Part shown: piece by piece, positions 31,900-42,145 of the stretch | How the letters are laid out: each line of letters begins with the position of its first letter | How positions within the stretch are numbered: the first letter of the stretch is position 1 | DNA from: Nannobrachium achirus | Lineage: Eukaryota > Chordata > Actinopteri > Myctophiformes > Myctophidae | Assembly (NCBI GenBank): GCA_963921795.1 | Contig: OY997642.1 | Location: forward strand, 118,501 to 182,500 | Direction: 5' to 3' | Length of the DNA stretch: 64,000 nucleotides | The notes under the pieces: model-generated | Told to the model about the DNA's origin: nothing | The model's input: the letters and a program-made list of their open reading frames with translations, nothing else | Databases searched by the model: none | Program-made: the position numbers and the translations under genes

Positions 31900-34690
31900 A
31901 GTGAACCATGAACCCTCAAACGGGTTACAACCATAAAACATTAGAAATGCTGTCTGTTGGCTTAATTAGATTGTCCACATCATCCTCATTCTCTTGAACC
32001 ACAACCACATTTACACAGCCTTTGTACTTTGTGTCCAAGTATTCACTTCATCCACAAATTCCTTGACATTTATCCTTTTTGCATTGAACCATAACTCATG
32101 TTTTGCCTTCTCCTCCTCCTTTAAATACTTCATAAACAGACATTGATTCAGTTTAAATACTTCATAAACACACATTGCACCTCATGTTTGGATCCAGTTT
32201 GCATCCAGTTCATAAACACACATTGATTAAGTTGAATACTTCATAAACACAGATTAAGTTTAAATACTTCATAAACACACATTGATTAAGTTTAAATACT
32301 TCATTAACACACATTGCACCTCATGTTTGGGCTTTAGGTGTCAATATTCTTTTTCGTTTCGTGACCGGTGTCTCCGTTTCGACAACACTGAGTCATTTCC
32401 GACAGTTTTTCAGCCTCTGGGGGCTGTGAACCCTTTACAACAGCCAGCATGGCTGGCTCAACCTGCGCAGATTCAAGTTCAAGTTCAACCCTTTGAGCGT
32501 GCATTGCATCACCATCAGTAGGCCTATGCGTTTCAGCCCCAGTGGCGGGTAGTTCAACCATTACGCATAATTCATTTTCATCCTGAACACCTTTATCAGA
32601 AGCCATACTAAATAGCAATGCAAAATACCAGCAGTTAAAATATATAACTGTGCCTTCAGTGAAATCAGAACAATGTGCAAAACCCAAACTTAAATCACAG
32701 TTAAAACCTCAAAACCTTCAGAACAGAGTCAGACCCACAAACCGGTTGCAACCATAACATTTTAACAGTGAACCATGAACCCTCAAACAGGTTACAACCA
32801 TAAAACATTAGAAATGCTGTCTGTTGGTTTAATTAGATTGTCCACATCATCCTCATTCTCTTGAACCACAACCACATTTACACAGCCTTTGTACTTTGTG
32901 TCCAAGTATTCACTTCATCCACAAATTCCTTGACATTTATCCTTTTTGCATTGAACCATAACTCATGTTTTGCCTTCTCCTCCTCCTTTAAATACTTCAT
33001 AAACAGACTTCGATTAGGTTTAAATACTTCATAAACACACATTGCACCTCATATGTTTGGATCCAGTTTGCATCCAGTTCATAAACACACATTGATTAAG
33101 TTGAATACTTCATAAACACACATTGATTAAGTTGAATACTTCATAAACACACATTGATTCCGTTTAAATACTTCATAAACACACATTGATTAAGTTTAAA
33201 TACTTCATAAACACATTGATTAAGTTGAATACTTCATAAACACTCATTGATTATGTTTAAATACTTCATAAACACACATTGATTAAGTTTAAATACTTCA
33301 TAAACACACATTAATTAAGTTTAAATACTTCATAAACACACATTGCACTTCATGTTTGGGCTTTAGGTGTCAATATTCTTTTTCATTTTGTGACCGGTGT
33401 CTCCGTTTCGACAACACTTTGAGTGATTTCGGACAGTTTTTCAGCCTCTGGGGGCTGTGAACCCTTTACAACAGCCAGCGTGGCTGGCTCAACCTGCGCA
33501 GATTCAAGTTCAAGTTCAACCCTTTGAGCGTGCATTGCATCACCATCAGTAGGCCTATGCGTTTCAGCCCCAGTGGCGGGTAGTTCAACCATTACGCATA
33601 ATTCATTTTCATCCTGAACACCTTTATCAGAAGCCATACTAAATAGCAATGCAAAATACCAGCAGTTAAAATATATAACTGTGCCTTCAGTGAAATCAGA
33701 ACAATGTGCAAAACCCAAACTTAAATCACAGTTAAAACCTCAAAACCTTCAGAACAGAGTCAGACCCACAAACCGGTTGCAACCATAACATTTTAACAGT
33801 GAACCATGAACCCTCAAACAGGTTACAACCATAAAACATTAGAAATGCTGTCTGTTGGTTTAATTAGATTGTCCACATCATCCTCATTCTCTTGAACCAC
33901 AACCACATTTACACAGCCTTTGTACTTTGTGTCCAAGTATTCACTTCATCCACAAATTCCTTGACATTTATCCTTTTTGCATTGAACCATAACTCATGTT
34001 TTGCCTTCTCCTCCTCCTTTAAATACTTCATAAACAGACTTCGATTAGGTTTAAATACTTCATAAACACACATTGCACCTCATATGTTTGGATCCAGTTT
34101 GCATCCAGTTCATAAACACACATTGATTAAGTTGAATACTTCATAAACACACATTGATTCCGTTTAAATACTTCATAAACACACATTGATTAAGTTTAAA
34201 TACTTCATAAACACATTGATTAAGTTGAATACTTCATAAACACTCATTGATTATGTTTAAATACTTCATAAACACACATTGATTAAGTTTAAATACTTCA
34301 TAAACACACATTAATTAAGTTTAAATACTTCATAAACACACATTGCACTTCATGTTTGGGCTTTAGGTGTCAATATTCTTTTTCATTTTGTGACCGGTGT
34401 CTCCGTTTCGACAACACTTTGAGTGATTTCGGACAGTTTTTCAGCCTCTGGGGGCTGTGAACCCTTTACAACAGCCAGCGTGGCTGGCTCAACCTGCGCA
34501 GATTCAAGTTCAAGTTCAACCCTTTGAGCGTGCTTTGCGTCACCATCAGTAGGCCTATGCGTTTCAGCCCCAGTGGCGGGTACTTCAACCATTACGCATA
34601 ATTCATTTTCATCCTGAACACCTTTATCAGACGCCATACTAAATAGCAATGCAAAATACCAACAGTTCAAATATAAAACATCATTATTCA
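31900..34690. repeat. Three ~1-kb tandem modules of the fossil region
   Basis: AACATTAGAAATGCTGTCTG recurs at about 31937, 32808 and 33836, and the following ~1 kb is nearly identical in the last two copies. Each module ends with its own 32-bp minisatellite, whose length accounts for most of the difference in size. Confidence 0.88.
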
Positions 34691-35590
34691 TTCATTATTA
34701 ATTTTCTAAAACAAAAACATGCCTTCCTTCTCTCTCTCAAGCTCATTAAACGCCAAAAACCTGGCAAGACCATAATTCCATAATTCTTTAGAATCATGAC
34801 ATTGCGTACATGAGTAAATAATAGGACAAAAAGCAACAGGGGCTTTGGGGAAAAAGTGGTTAATAATGAGACATTCCCTCAAAACATCAAACACATCACA
34901 CCCTCCCAGGTTTAAGATACTGCACCATCAAACAGAGGAAATGATTTATATAAGCAAACAGGCTGTGTGAAAGCACACCTGTCTGAGAGGAGCTAGCAGT
35001 CATACAGTAAGATCTAAGAATAAGAAAGATATAACCTATCTAAGTGTCTGCACTGCTTTTACTGAGTGCAGACACAGAAAACATCTTAATCTATGGCCTA
35101 ATTGGGTTGGACAAAATAAGGCAACTGCAAAATCATTAGGGGGTGGCAAACTGGCAAATGATGTGACTTCAACATCCTCTCCATCAGAATGGATCATTTC
35201 CCCATCCTGAGCGAGAGCACGGTCAGACAGTGCATAACCAGCTGTGAGGATCATAGCATACTGGCCTATGAATGACTTCATGAATGAATGGATCACGCAA
35301 CACACCAAGACAGCAAAAAACAACACCAAGACACAGACAAGACAGACTGACCTGCCCTCCCTCTCACAGTTCATTATTCATTTGCTAAAACAAAAACATC
35401 TCTTCCTTCTCTCTCCCAAGCTCATTAAACGCCAAAAACCTTCTCATTCTCACAGCCATAAAACAAAGAGGCACTATGTGATTGGTGACCTTCAGAAACA
35501 CGTGACCATCTTGCAGACTTCACGTAAACATCAACGTCCAAATGCACTGCAAATACATGTTGTTGTTTATTAAACCAGTGCATACTAGCA
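34691..35590. other. Leader-side stretch of the fossil region; no gene
   Basis: A ~70-bp sequence with AAACAAAAACAT and AAGCTCATTAAACGCCAAAA occurs at 34700-34765 and again at 35383-35440, about 680 bp apart in direct orientation. It may be an old terminal-repeat remnant, but TG..CA ends were not found. A TATATAAG box lies at about 34948. Small ORFs here have no recognisable domain. Confidence 0.4.
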
Positions 35591-35640
35591 GAGGTGGAGA
35601 AAGTACTCACATTTTCTACTCTCGGTCGTCCTCAGACGAG
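35589..35640 (+). mobile_element. Isolated hAT-like left end
   Basis: CAGAGGTGGAGAAAGTACTC resembles the terminal sequence of Tol2-like and related hAT elements of fish. No right end follows. Confidence 0.4.
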
Positions 35641-35745
35641 CTTCCATCGGAGTCTCCAATCGTTCCGGTTCTCCATACACCCGGCCAGCTCCGAAGAGCT
35701 TTCAGCTCAGCATGTCACTGAGTTTGAACCACTGTCAGTACAGTT

Positions 35746-35935
35746 GTGCTTATGTGCCTATGCTTATGTGTGCATATGCTTATGTGCATAATATGCTTAT
35801 GTGCATATGCTTATGTGTGCATAGCTTATGTGCATAATATGCTTATGTGCATATGCTTATGTGTGCATATGCTTATGTGCATAATATGCTTATGTGCATA
35901 TGCTTATGTGTGCATATGCTTATGCTATGCTTAAG
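35746..35935. repeat. TGCATATGCTTATGTG minisatellite
   Basis: About 12 copies of TGCTTATGTG with GCATA or CATAATA spacers, arranged in a higher-order repeat of ~58 bp. It ends next to a copy of the 3' end of the 36910-37078 exon. Confidence 0.88.
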
Positions 35936-36009
35936 TGCTTACGTTGACATGTCAGAGTGAGTTTGAACCACTGTCAGTACAGTAAGGAGTTGTGCTTATG
36001 TGCTTACGT

Positions 36010-36035
36010 TGACCTTCTGACATGTCAGAAGGTCA
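36010..36035. other. Perfect 26-bp palindrome
   Basis: The sequence reads TGACCTTCTGACA then its exact complement TGTCAGAAGGTCA. It holds TGACCTT and AAGGTCA, everted nuclear-receptor half-site forms. Whether it binds anything is unknown. Confidence 0.8.
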
Positions 36036-36044
36036 CACCAGTTT

Positions 36045-36790
36045 GAGGAGAGGTTGCACCCCGAAGGGGGTCCTCGCACGGCTGACGTGTGAACGCGGCG
36101 TCCCGTTTGGGCGGAACCTTCGCCCCGGCCCGGGGGCTGTCGGGGAACATTAGGCCACACTCTTGCCCACCCGAGGGGGCACGGCACAAACGATGTCTGA
36201 GATCCCCCGTCACAAGGACGGCGGACCCTAACTCAATGTGCACTTCGAGTGCTTGGCACCTCGTTCCTCCCATCCGCCGTACTCCTCAGCCTAACCGACT
36301 CCCCATGCAACTTCACGCAGACCGCTCCACGCGATAGGGAAGCCGGCAGGCTCTTTCCGCTTGCACTGATGCCCAAGAGGATCAAGAGACTTGATCGGGG
36401 AGAGGGACACCACCGAGGGCCCTCGTATGGCTGAGTAGAGGGATGCGGCTCCCCGTTGACCCGTAGGTCGTTGGGGACGTTATGCTTCGCTCTGCCCACG
36501 AAGGGTGCGGCACAAACGAAACCTGAGATCCCCTGCCCCGGGAGGGACGAGGAGACCCTAGTTCAATGTGCACTTCAAGCGAGAGCACCTCAACCATGCC
36601 TCAGCCACACTCCCCAACGCTCCGACCCCCACCCGTTCCACACGGAGAACGGCTCCACGCAGATAGGAGGCTGGAGTATTCTCTCCATGGCATCACTGCA
36701 ATGCGCCTTAGGACACCGGGAGGGGCACAGGCTTCGCGCCCGTGTCCCTCCTACCGACCCCTGCTGACTCCGCGTCAGGGAGGGCATCGA
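36045..36790. repeat. GC-rich ~330-bp tandem repeat, about 2.2 units
   Basis: CGGCACAAACG occurs at 36182 and 36508, CAATGTGCACTTC at 36234 and 36564, and CGCTCCACGC or GGCTCCACGC at about 36322 and 36650. The step is therefore 326-330 bp, with diverged units and a partial third. CpG is frequent, unlike the AT-rich surroundings. It is not an rRNA or snRNA sequence that I recognise, and ORFs do not keep the same frame in the two units. Confidence 0.65.
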
Positions 36791-36815
36791 ATCTTGAGGT
36801 TGTGGGCCAGTGGAG

Positions 36816-36817
<2 letters not shown>

Positions 36818-36904
<87 letters not shown>
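36818..36904. repeat. (GT)n microsatellite
   Basis: An uninterrupted GT run of about 87 bp beside the splice donor of the minus-strand exon. Confidence 0.97.
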
Positions 36905-36907
<3 letters not shown>

Positions 36908-36909
36908 AC

Positions 36910-37078
36910 ATTGACATGTGAGAGTGAGTTTGGTCCACTGTCCGTCCACACAGATGTGGTAGCTGCTGCCCCCTGCTGGCGCGTATCCGAACTCACTGGA
37001 GCGGACAGGAAACACAGTGGCCTTCTGGGTAATGTAGTTGTCCTGAAGGAGGATGTTGGGCTGGTTGAGGAGCTGCAC
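36910..37078 (-). CDS. Probable internal exon of an unidentified host gene
   Basis: Read on the minus strand, an acceptor TCTATTCTAG leads into an open frame: VQLLNQPNILLQDNYITQK, then VFPVRSSEFGY and SSYHICVDGQWTKLTLTCQC. A possible donor AAT|GTAAAC follows, then a CA-repeat intron. The exon is about 169 bp, phase 0 in and phase 1 out. Codon choice (CTC CTC AAC CAG CCC AAC) is GC-rich at third positions, like host exons and unlike the flanking repeats. The spaced Cys and Trp suggest an extracellular fold, but I do not recognise the protein. Its 3' end is duplicated at 35711-35736 and 35943-35980. Confidence 0.5.
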
Positions 37079-37480
37079 CTAGAATAGACACAGGAATTAA
37101 CCCATTAAGACCGGGAACGCATCATTACTTTAACCATTTTTTTCATGCTTTAACTATTAAAAAGAATAGCAGATGCAAGCTTGTAGATCTGCCATTATTG
37201 AATTTGTATCAATTTGTGCAAGTCTTTGAATATTTGACCCAATTCTATAATCTCTCTTAAATAAGTAAATGTACTTACTAGTTACTTTAAGCCACTGCAT
37301 AGGCCTTCTAGCTTTAACTCTTAATAAGACAGCAGTGATTTGCTTTGGATGTTTGACATCATGTGAAGTCCACAAGATGGACACACATTTTGTCAGGTCA
37401 CCAGTTTCCCCATAACACCGGAGGAGGAGCTAGGCAGAAATGTGAGGCTTGGAATTTGTCTTGAAAAGAACCACAGAAGT
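37079..37480. other. Intronic or intergenic stretch with a collapsed hairpin module
   Basis: At 37162-37199 a shortened hairpin keeps AATAGCAGAT and AAGCTTGTAGATCTGC but has lost most of the loop and left arm. Nothing else is recognisable. Confidence 0.5.
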
Positions 37481-37768
37481 CTTTAGACCAGGGCTCTTCA
37501 GCGTTTTCAGGCCAAGGACCCCTTAATCGAGAGAGAGAGATGAAGCAGGGACCCCCACAACAGATACAGTAGTTTTGTTTGACAGCACAATCATCAGTGT
37601 ATTTTGGATTCATGTCAGTTTGTGTTTTCAGATATTTAACCACTTGACCATCAATACTTAATAAACTTGACCTTTTAGTCATTGACCCACAAGCCCAAAA
37701 GCTCAAGGAATAGGGGTGATACCTGTGATGTCTTTCCATACTTTTTATTTCTGTTTTTTTTATTTTTA

Positions 37769-38500
37769 GCACAGAGTGAAATAGTCAGGGACCCAGTCCC
37801 TGATAATGGGAGAGGACTTGTGATGTTCTGCCGTACTTTTTATTTATATTTTATCTATTAGTTTGGTCATTAAGGTCCACAGAATGACAGGCCTGCTCTG
37901 ACGGAAACATCGTGAAAAAAAGTTATGGCCATTTGTATATTCACTGTCCCATCGACTTCACTATACAGGAAAAGAAAAATATATATTAAAAAAAAAAAAA
38001 AAGTGCTTTAAGTAGCATGTGAGGGGTCAAACTAGGGGTTCTTCATGATTAATCCATTGCAAGCATTTGTTTTGCATGAAAAACATTCCTAGGGCAAATT
38101 ATCAGCCCCCCAAAACTGTGAAAAGTTAATATTTTATGATGACTCTTCACTTTTTACAATTTTGGGGGGCCAAAATTTTGCCCAAGGAATGTTTTTCATG
38201 CAAAACAAATGCTTGCAATGGATTCAGAATCATGAAGAACCCCTAGTTTGACCCCTCACATGCTACTTAAAGCAGATTTATTTTTTGTATTCTTTTCCTG
38301 TATAGTGAAGTTGATGGGACAGTGAATATACAAATGGCCATAACTTTTTTTCCACGATGTTTCCAGCAGAGCAGGCCTCTCATTCTGTGGACCTTAATGA
38401 CCAAACTAATAGATAAAATATAAATAAAAAGTACGGCAGAACATCACAAGTCCTCTCCCATTATCAGGGACTGGGTCCCTGACTATTTCACTCTGTGCTT
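37769..38500. repeat. 730-bp foldback, ~350-bp inverted arms
   Basis: The left arm begins GCACAGAGTGAAATAGTCAG and the right arm ends with its complement at 38500. Pairing continues with few mismatches to the centre near 38135. One arm alone recurs at 54040-54215, so this is a dispersed family. Confidence 0.92.
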
Positions 38501-38536
38501 GGTCTGCTCTTTTCCCCCTCTACACTAAACCTCTTT

Positions 38537-38607
38537 GCCAGAAATAGCCGATCTACAAGCTCACAACGAGGCGTTGCATGTGAGCTTGTAGATCTGCTAT
38601 TTTTGGC
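38537..38607. repeat. Hairpin module, copy F
   Basis: Arms 38537-38568 and 38572-38607 pair over about 30 bp with a few mismatches; the loop is nearly absent. Outer bases GCCAGAAATA and TATTTTTGGC extend the pairing beyond the common core. Confidence 0.85.
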
Positions 38608-39370
38608 TAAAGTTCACAGATTATGTTCAAGTGGTTAATATAAAAGGAGAAAAAAGTTTCTATCATTCAAAGATTTGGAGGACCCCCCTGTAGTAACTCT
38701 GAGGACCCCCTATGGGTCCCGGACCCCCTGTTGAAGACCCCTGCTTTAGACCAGTGGTTCTCAAAGTGTCTGGTTCACCTGTCAGCCTTTAGACCAGTGG
38801 TTCTCACAGTGTGGTCTGAGGACCCCCAGGGGTCCTCTCAACTTATCACCATCAGTATAAACCATACATGGGCAACTGGCGGCCCCCACCTTCACTTACT
38901 GTCTAGCGCCACCCGCAGGTTAATATGGGAATACTGATATTATTGATTTCAGCTGTTACAATTCTAAACATGCAAACATGACGCTGTCACCTGCTCCAAT
39001 AGCCGGGCAGATAACAGAAATAATCGTTCACTTGCGGATACAAGCACCAAAATTGGCACACATACTCCTTAGGGATTGCTCTTTTCATAAAACCATCTGG
39101 CCAAATCAAATTTCAAGATGGCGGCCATTTTTCAAGATGGCCGCCATAAAATACCATAGACCTGTCCTATTTGAATGATCTTGGTGTCAAATCATACATT
39201 TTTCACTATGTAGAATCCAAATTTGGACCCATGGACTTACTCACTGGCTTCCTTGTACCATATATCAGTCCCGGAATCCTAATATTCTGCTAAATTAGAG
39301 GTTTGTGTTATGTCTGACTCGGATAAAATGGGTGGTAGTGTATATCTTAGTATTGTTAGAGGTTTATAGT

Positions 39371-39375
<5 letters not shown>

Positions 39376-39433
<58 letters not shown>

Positions 39434-39438
39434 GGGGG
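39376..39438. repeat. (TG)n followed by a 22-base G run
   Basis: A TG repeat of about 40 bp runs directly into uninterrupted G from about 39417 to 39438, a sequence prone to G-quadruplex formation and to assembly error. Confidence 0.9.
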
Positions 39439-39765
39439 TAATGTAGTAATGTAGTAACTCAACAGAGCGGATTTCAATGCACAGCGGCTGACGTGGCTAA
39501 AATGCATGGTAGATATAATAGCGCCGTGGGATCACTCTTTGTCTAGTCTCTATTCTTCGACCTTTTCGACTTGGGTAACCCTGCCAGGAGTACAGGAGTA
39601 CAAGACTCCTGCCGACATAGCTCTGGGGGTCATGGAGACACGCAAACCGCCTCACCACGATAAGGTGATGATCCCGTCGAGGCAGGAGGTAGTTTTTTTT
39701 TTGTCTTTTCTTTTTTTTTTCTTTTCTAGGGCCTAGGCAGTATAGTACAATAGTATAGTAGGCCC

Positions 39766-40964
39766 AGTGTTGGGCAGTAACAAATTACTAATAATATATT
39801 ACTGTAATATTATTACTTTTTCCAGTAACGAGTAATATAAGGTATTACTCTAAAAAAAATGGTAATATATAACGCTTTACTTCGCAAAATAAAAGCCTCG
39901 CTACTCCGTTACTAGCCATTTTAGCCGATTGCAGAAAAAGAACAGATCTACAAGACATCAACATACATCTACACTTCTACAGAGATGCGATGTAGCTTGT
40001 AGATCAGTCATTTGCGCAGTGCGCACAGTTATGACGTTGCTTATGTCATGAGACCAGTGCATGGACCAGTGCAGTGTCAGCGCTGCCCTCAGTGCCCTGC
40101 CTGTCAGTCACAGAGCGAGCATCAGCGTGCGACGCCGACGCGCTTACAGTACATGGATGGGACATTTACAATCTACAAGCACTCCTCTCGGCCGCGGAGG
40201 GGTCCGCGGGGGTCCGCCGCGGAGGGGTCCGTCGCGGGGGGTCCGCCGCGGACCGTCCGCGGAGCTCAGCGGGACCACCGTGGACTGAGTTGCTGCTGTT
40301 AGCCACTAATAGCCAGTTAGCGTAGCCTCCACTGTCTGAGCCCAATAAGCCTCATGTCTGTTATAAAATGTAAAACTACTCACGGACTCGGAGTCACGGT
40401 TTTAGGGAGTTGAAAGCCTACTTTCCTTAGTGGGAACACCCAAAGCCCCTGCACCTCACGTCTAAAATAGCCTACACTTTTTAGGCAGAAAAGAAAATAT
40501 GTAGCCTATTATTTAAGGATAATTAGGCAGGGGTCTTCAACAGAGCTGAGAGTTTTAAATGTAATAAAAAATAAGCAATGTTTTGTTGGGTTATATATTA
40601 TAAATGTCTTAATTATTAATTGATAAAATCCATTAAAAAAGTTTCTAACTGTTCCCAGGTCAAATATTGATGTGTGATTAAAATGTGATTAATTGAGATT
40701 AATTAATTACAAAGCCTGCAATTATAATTTCTTTAATCACATCCCAGAGACTCTTATTGTTCCAATAAATTGGATTCAGTTCTAAAAGGAGCTGGCTAAA
40801 CAGATTTTGCAGGTAAAAAAAAAAAGGAAAAAAAAGTAATATAACTTAATATATTACATATTACTCTTGATTCCAAGTAATAAGTAATATAATATTATTA
40901 CTTTTTCCAAGGAGTAATAAGTAATAAGTAACGATTACTCTCCTAAGTAATATTGCCCAACACT
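39766..40964 (+). mobile_element. hAT MITE, AGTGTTGGGCA family
   Basis: Ends AGTGTTGGGCA and TGCCCAACACT are flanked by GTAGGCCC and GTAGGCCT (7 of 8). Subterminal regions are rich in GTAATAT/ATATTAC. The interior contains a hairpin module (39931-40017) and a GC-rich GGGGTCCGCCGCGG short repeat at 40190-40280. Confidence 0.88.
39931..40017. repeat. Hairpin module, copy G (diverged)
   Basis: The left arm GCAGAAAAAGAACAGATCTA + CAAG and right arm GTAGCTTGTAGATCAGTCATTTGCG pair imperfectly around a 37-base loop that itself contains ACATCTACAC. Confidence 0.7.
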
Positions 40965-40986
40965 GTAGGCCTATACTACAACGCTT

Positions 40987-41649
40987 CTAAACCTCGCACC
41001 TGCAGCTGCACAGTGCCGTGCAGGTCAGACCAAAGTGGTAGCATTTGCATCGACTGCAGCATTCCAACTTGCATCCACACTTGGTCAGCTGCTGGCAACT
41101 CTCTGCAATGGGTGGGAGCTCAGTCCAATCAATCTGCCACAGATCTCCTTTCTTGGTCCAGCCCCAGTTGTCAGGAGTCTGCATTTCTGGTTGACATACT
41201 GTTGACTGACTCCAGATGCAGGCCGCTTGATAGGAAGCGCGCTTCACATGTTGCTTCAGTGCTGCTTGCGTTGGAGGAATGGCTTCGTATGGCCTCTGCT
41301 TCCGAGCAAACAAGTCCAACCTCGCATCATTGACACCTTCAGCTGTGCTGGATCGGTCGTACATCATGACCACAAACTTCTCCAAGGTTTTCAGGTCTTC
41401 ATCATCCACTACAGGTGGGTAATGGCTGAGTTTGCTGAAGACACCAGAAGCCTCATCACAAACATTCCAGGTTTGCCACGCAGACTTCTTCCCCTTTACG
41501 CGGAATGCTGAAACAACATCGCAGCCAGTGAAGGCATGGAAGAAGAGCATCCCTTTGCTCTTTTCTGCAAGAGTGCAACACAGGTCATGAACAGAATCCA
41601 AGTTCTGTCTTTGGCCAAAGGCAACCCACTGCCCAGCCCTGAGGCTCAT
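40987..41649 (-). CDS. CXC-type Cys-rich protein fragment, mobile-element associated
   Basis: This is a 220-codon ORF. It shows FFHAFTGCDVVSAF (~37-50), KKSAWQTWNV, a conserved helical part with PPTQAALKQHVKRASYQAA, and NWGWTKKGD. The C-terminus is Cys-rich, CGCKLECCSRCKCYHFG then CTALCSCRC, in the style of tesmin/TSO1-like CXC domains. I know this HAFTGCD...CXC arrangement from many uncharacterised fish and invertebrate proteins that look repeat-borne. It lies inside the 4.5-kb inverted-repeat element and is cut at its N-terminus, so it is probably the last exon or a remnant of that element's protein. A function cannot be given; the CXC part would be a zinc-dependent DNA-binding candidate. 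Confidence 0.6.
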   Translation of the reverse strand: MSLRAGQWVAFGQRQNLDSVHDLCCTLAEKSKGMLFFHAFTGCDVVSAFRVKGKKSAWQTWNVCDEASGVFSKLSHYPPVVDDEDLKTLEKFVVMMYDRSSTAEGVNDARLDLFARKQRPYEAIPPTQAALKQHVKRASYQAACIWSQSTVCQPEMQTPDNWGWTKKGDLWQIDWTELPPIAESCQQLTKCGCKLECCSRCKCYHFGLTCTALCSCRCEV

Positions 41650-41789
41650 AGGGCAGGAGTCTATGTCCTGTTTCTGTGAGGCTGCTTGATGTACATTAAG
41701 TACCCCTAGTGGACATGATAATAGTTTGTCACAGGGACATACCCCAATCCAGCCTTTGATGCTGAGGTCATAGATTCAAGATGTATGAC

Positions 41790-42140
41790 AAGGTCCATAT
41801 ATGGAGTTCCCTGATGTCTTCAATATTAAGCCCATATCTAACAGGACTTCATATGGGAATGCCCATATATGGAGGACACATTGGCCACATACCACACTAA
41901 CAGAATCCATATATGGCCAAGACAGATGGCCAAGACAGCCCATATCTGTGTGACTGGTTCTACAGACAGGGATCTCCATGTATGGGCATAAAAGGGTATG
42001 TTGTCAGTTGTCATGGACATCATAGTACTTTCACATAACAAATAACTGAGTAAGCATGTTTGGGCTCTCACAGCATATCTCCATATACAGTACATGGACC
42101 TCCATATATGGGTACCAGGGGGTCTCCATATATGGGTAAA
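41790..42140. repeat. Repeat with five CCATATATGG boxes
   Basis: Perfect CC(A/T)6GG boxes lie at 41795, 41863, 41907, 42102 and 42126, among related ATGGAGATCCCTG and CTTCATATGGGAATGCC segments. Related copies are at 52430-52760 and 53427-53520. Confidence 0.85.
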
Positions 42141-42145
42141 CAGCC

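Larger units (their letters stand above)
22420..34690 (-). mobile_element. BEL/Pao-like LTR retrotransposon gag region, broken and repeatedly copied (fossil)
   Basis: The minus strand carries gag-like sequence in one orientation over 12 kb. A gag core is present once (23901-24640). The part that lies 5' of the core has been copied about nine times, with matching segments near 25.7, 27.2, 28.1, 29.2, 30.15, 31.5, 32.35, 33.4 and 34.4 kb at 0.9-1.5-kb steps. No pol motifs and no clear paired LTRs were seen. The copies at 32.3-34.7 kb are nearly identical to each other, so the copying was recent even if the element is old. It is broken in many places and has no prospect of function. Confidence 0.75.
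37489..38743 (+). mobile_element. hAT MITE, CAGGGGTCTTCAAC family, carrying a foldback
   Basis: The left end CAGGGCTCTTCAGCG and right end GTTGAAGACCCCTG are flanked by identical 8-mers CTTTAGAC (37481-37488 and 38744-38751). Inside are the family's usual GGACCCCTTA and hairpin (38537-38607) and a 730-bp foldback that other members lack. Confidence 0.92.

Noticed and set aside
35036-35374. 112-codon ORF with a hydrophobic segment
   Set aside because: The hydrophobic stretch is short and isolated. No relatives or start context are visible, and the position beside repeat-derived sequence makes chance more likely.
36566-37087. Plus-strand ORF with Cys-Val repeats
   Set aside because: The repeat is the (GT)n tract; the real coding candidate is on the other strand at 36910-37078.
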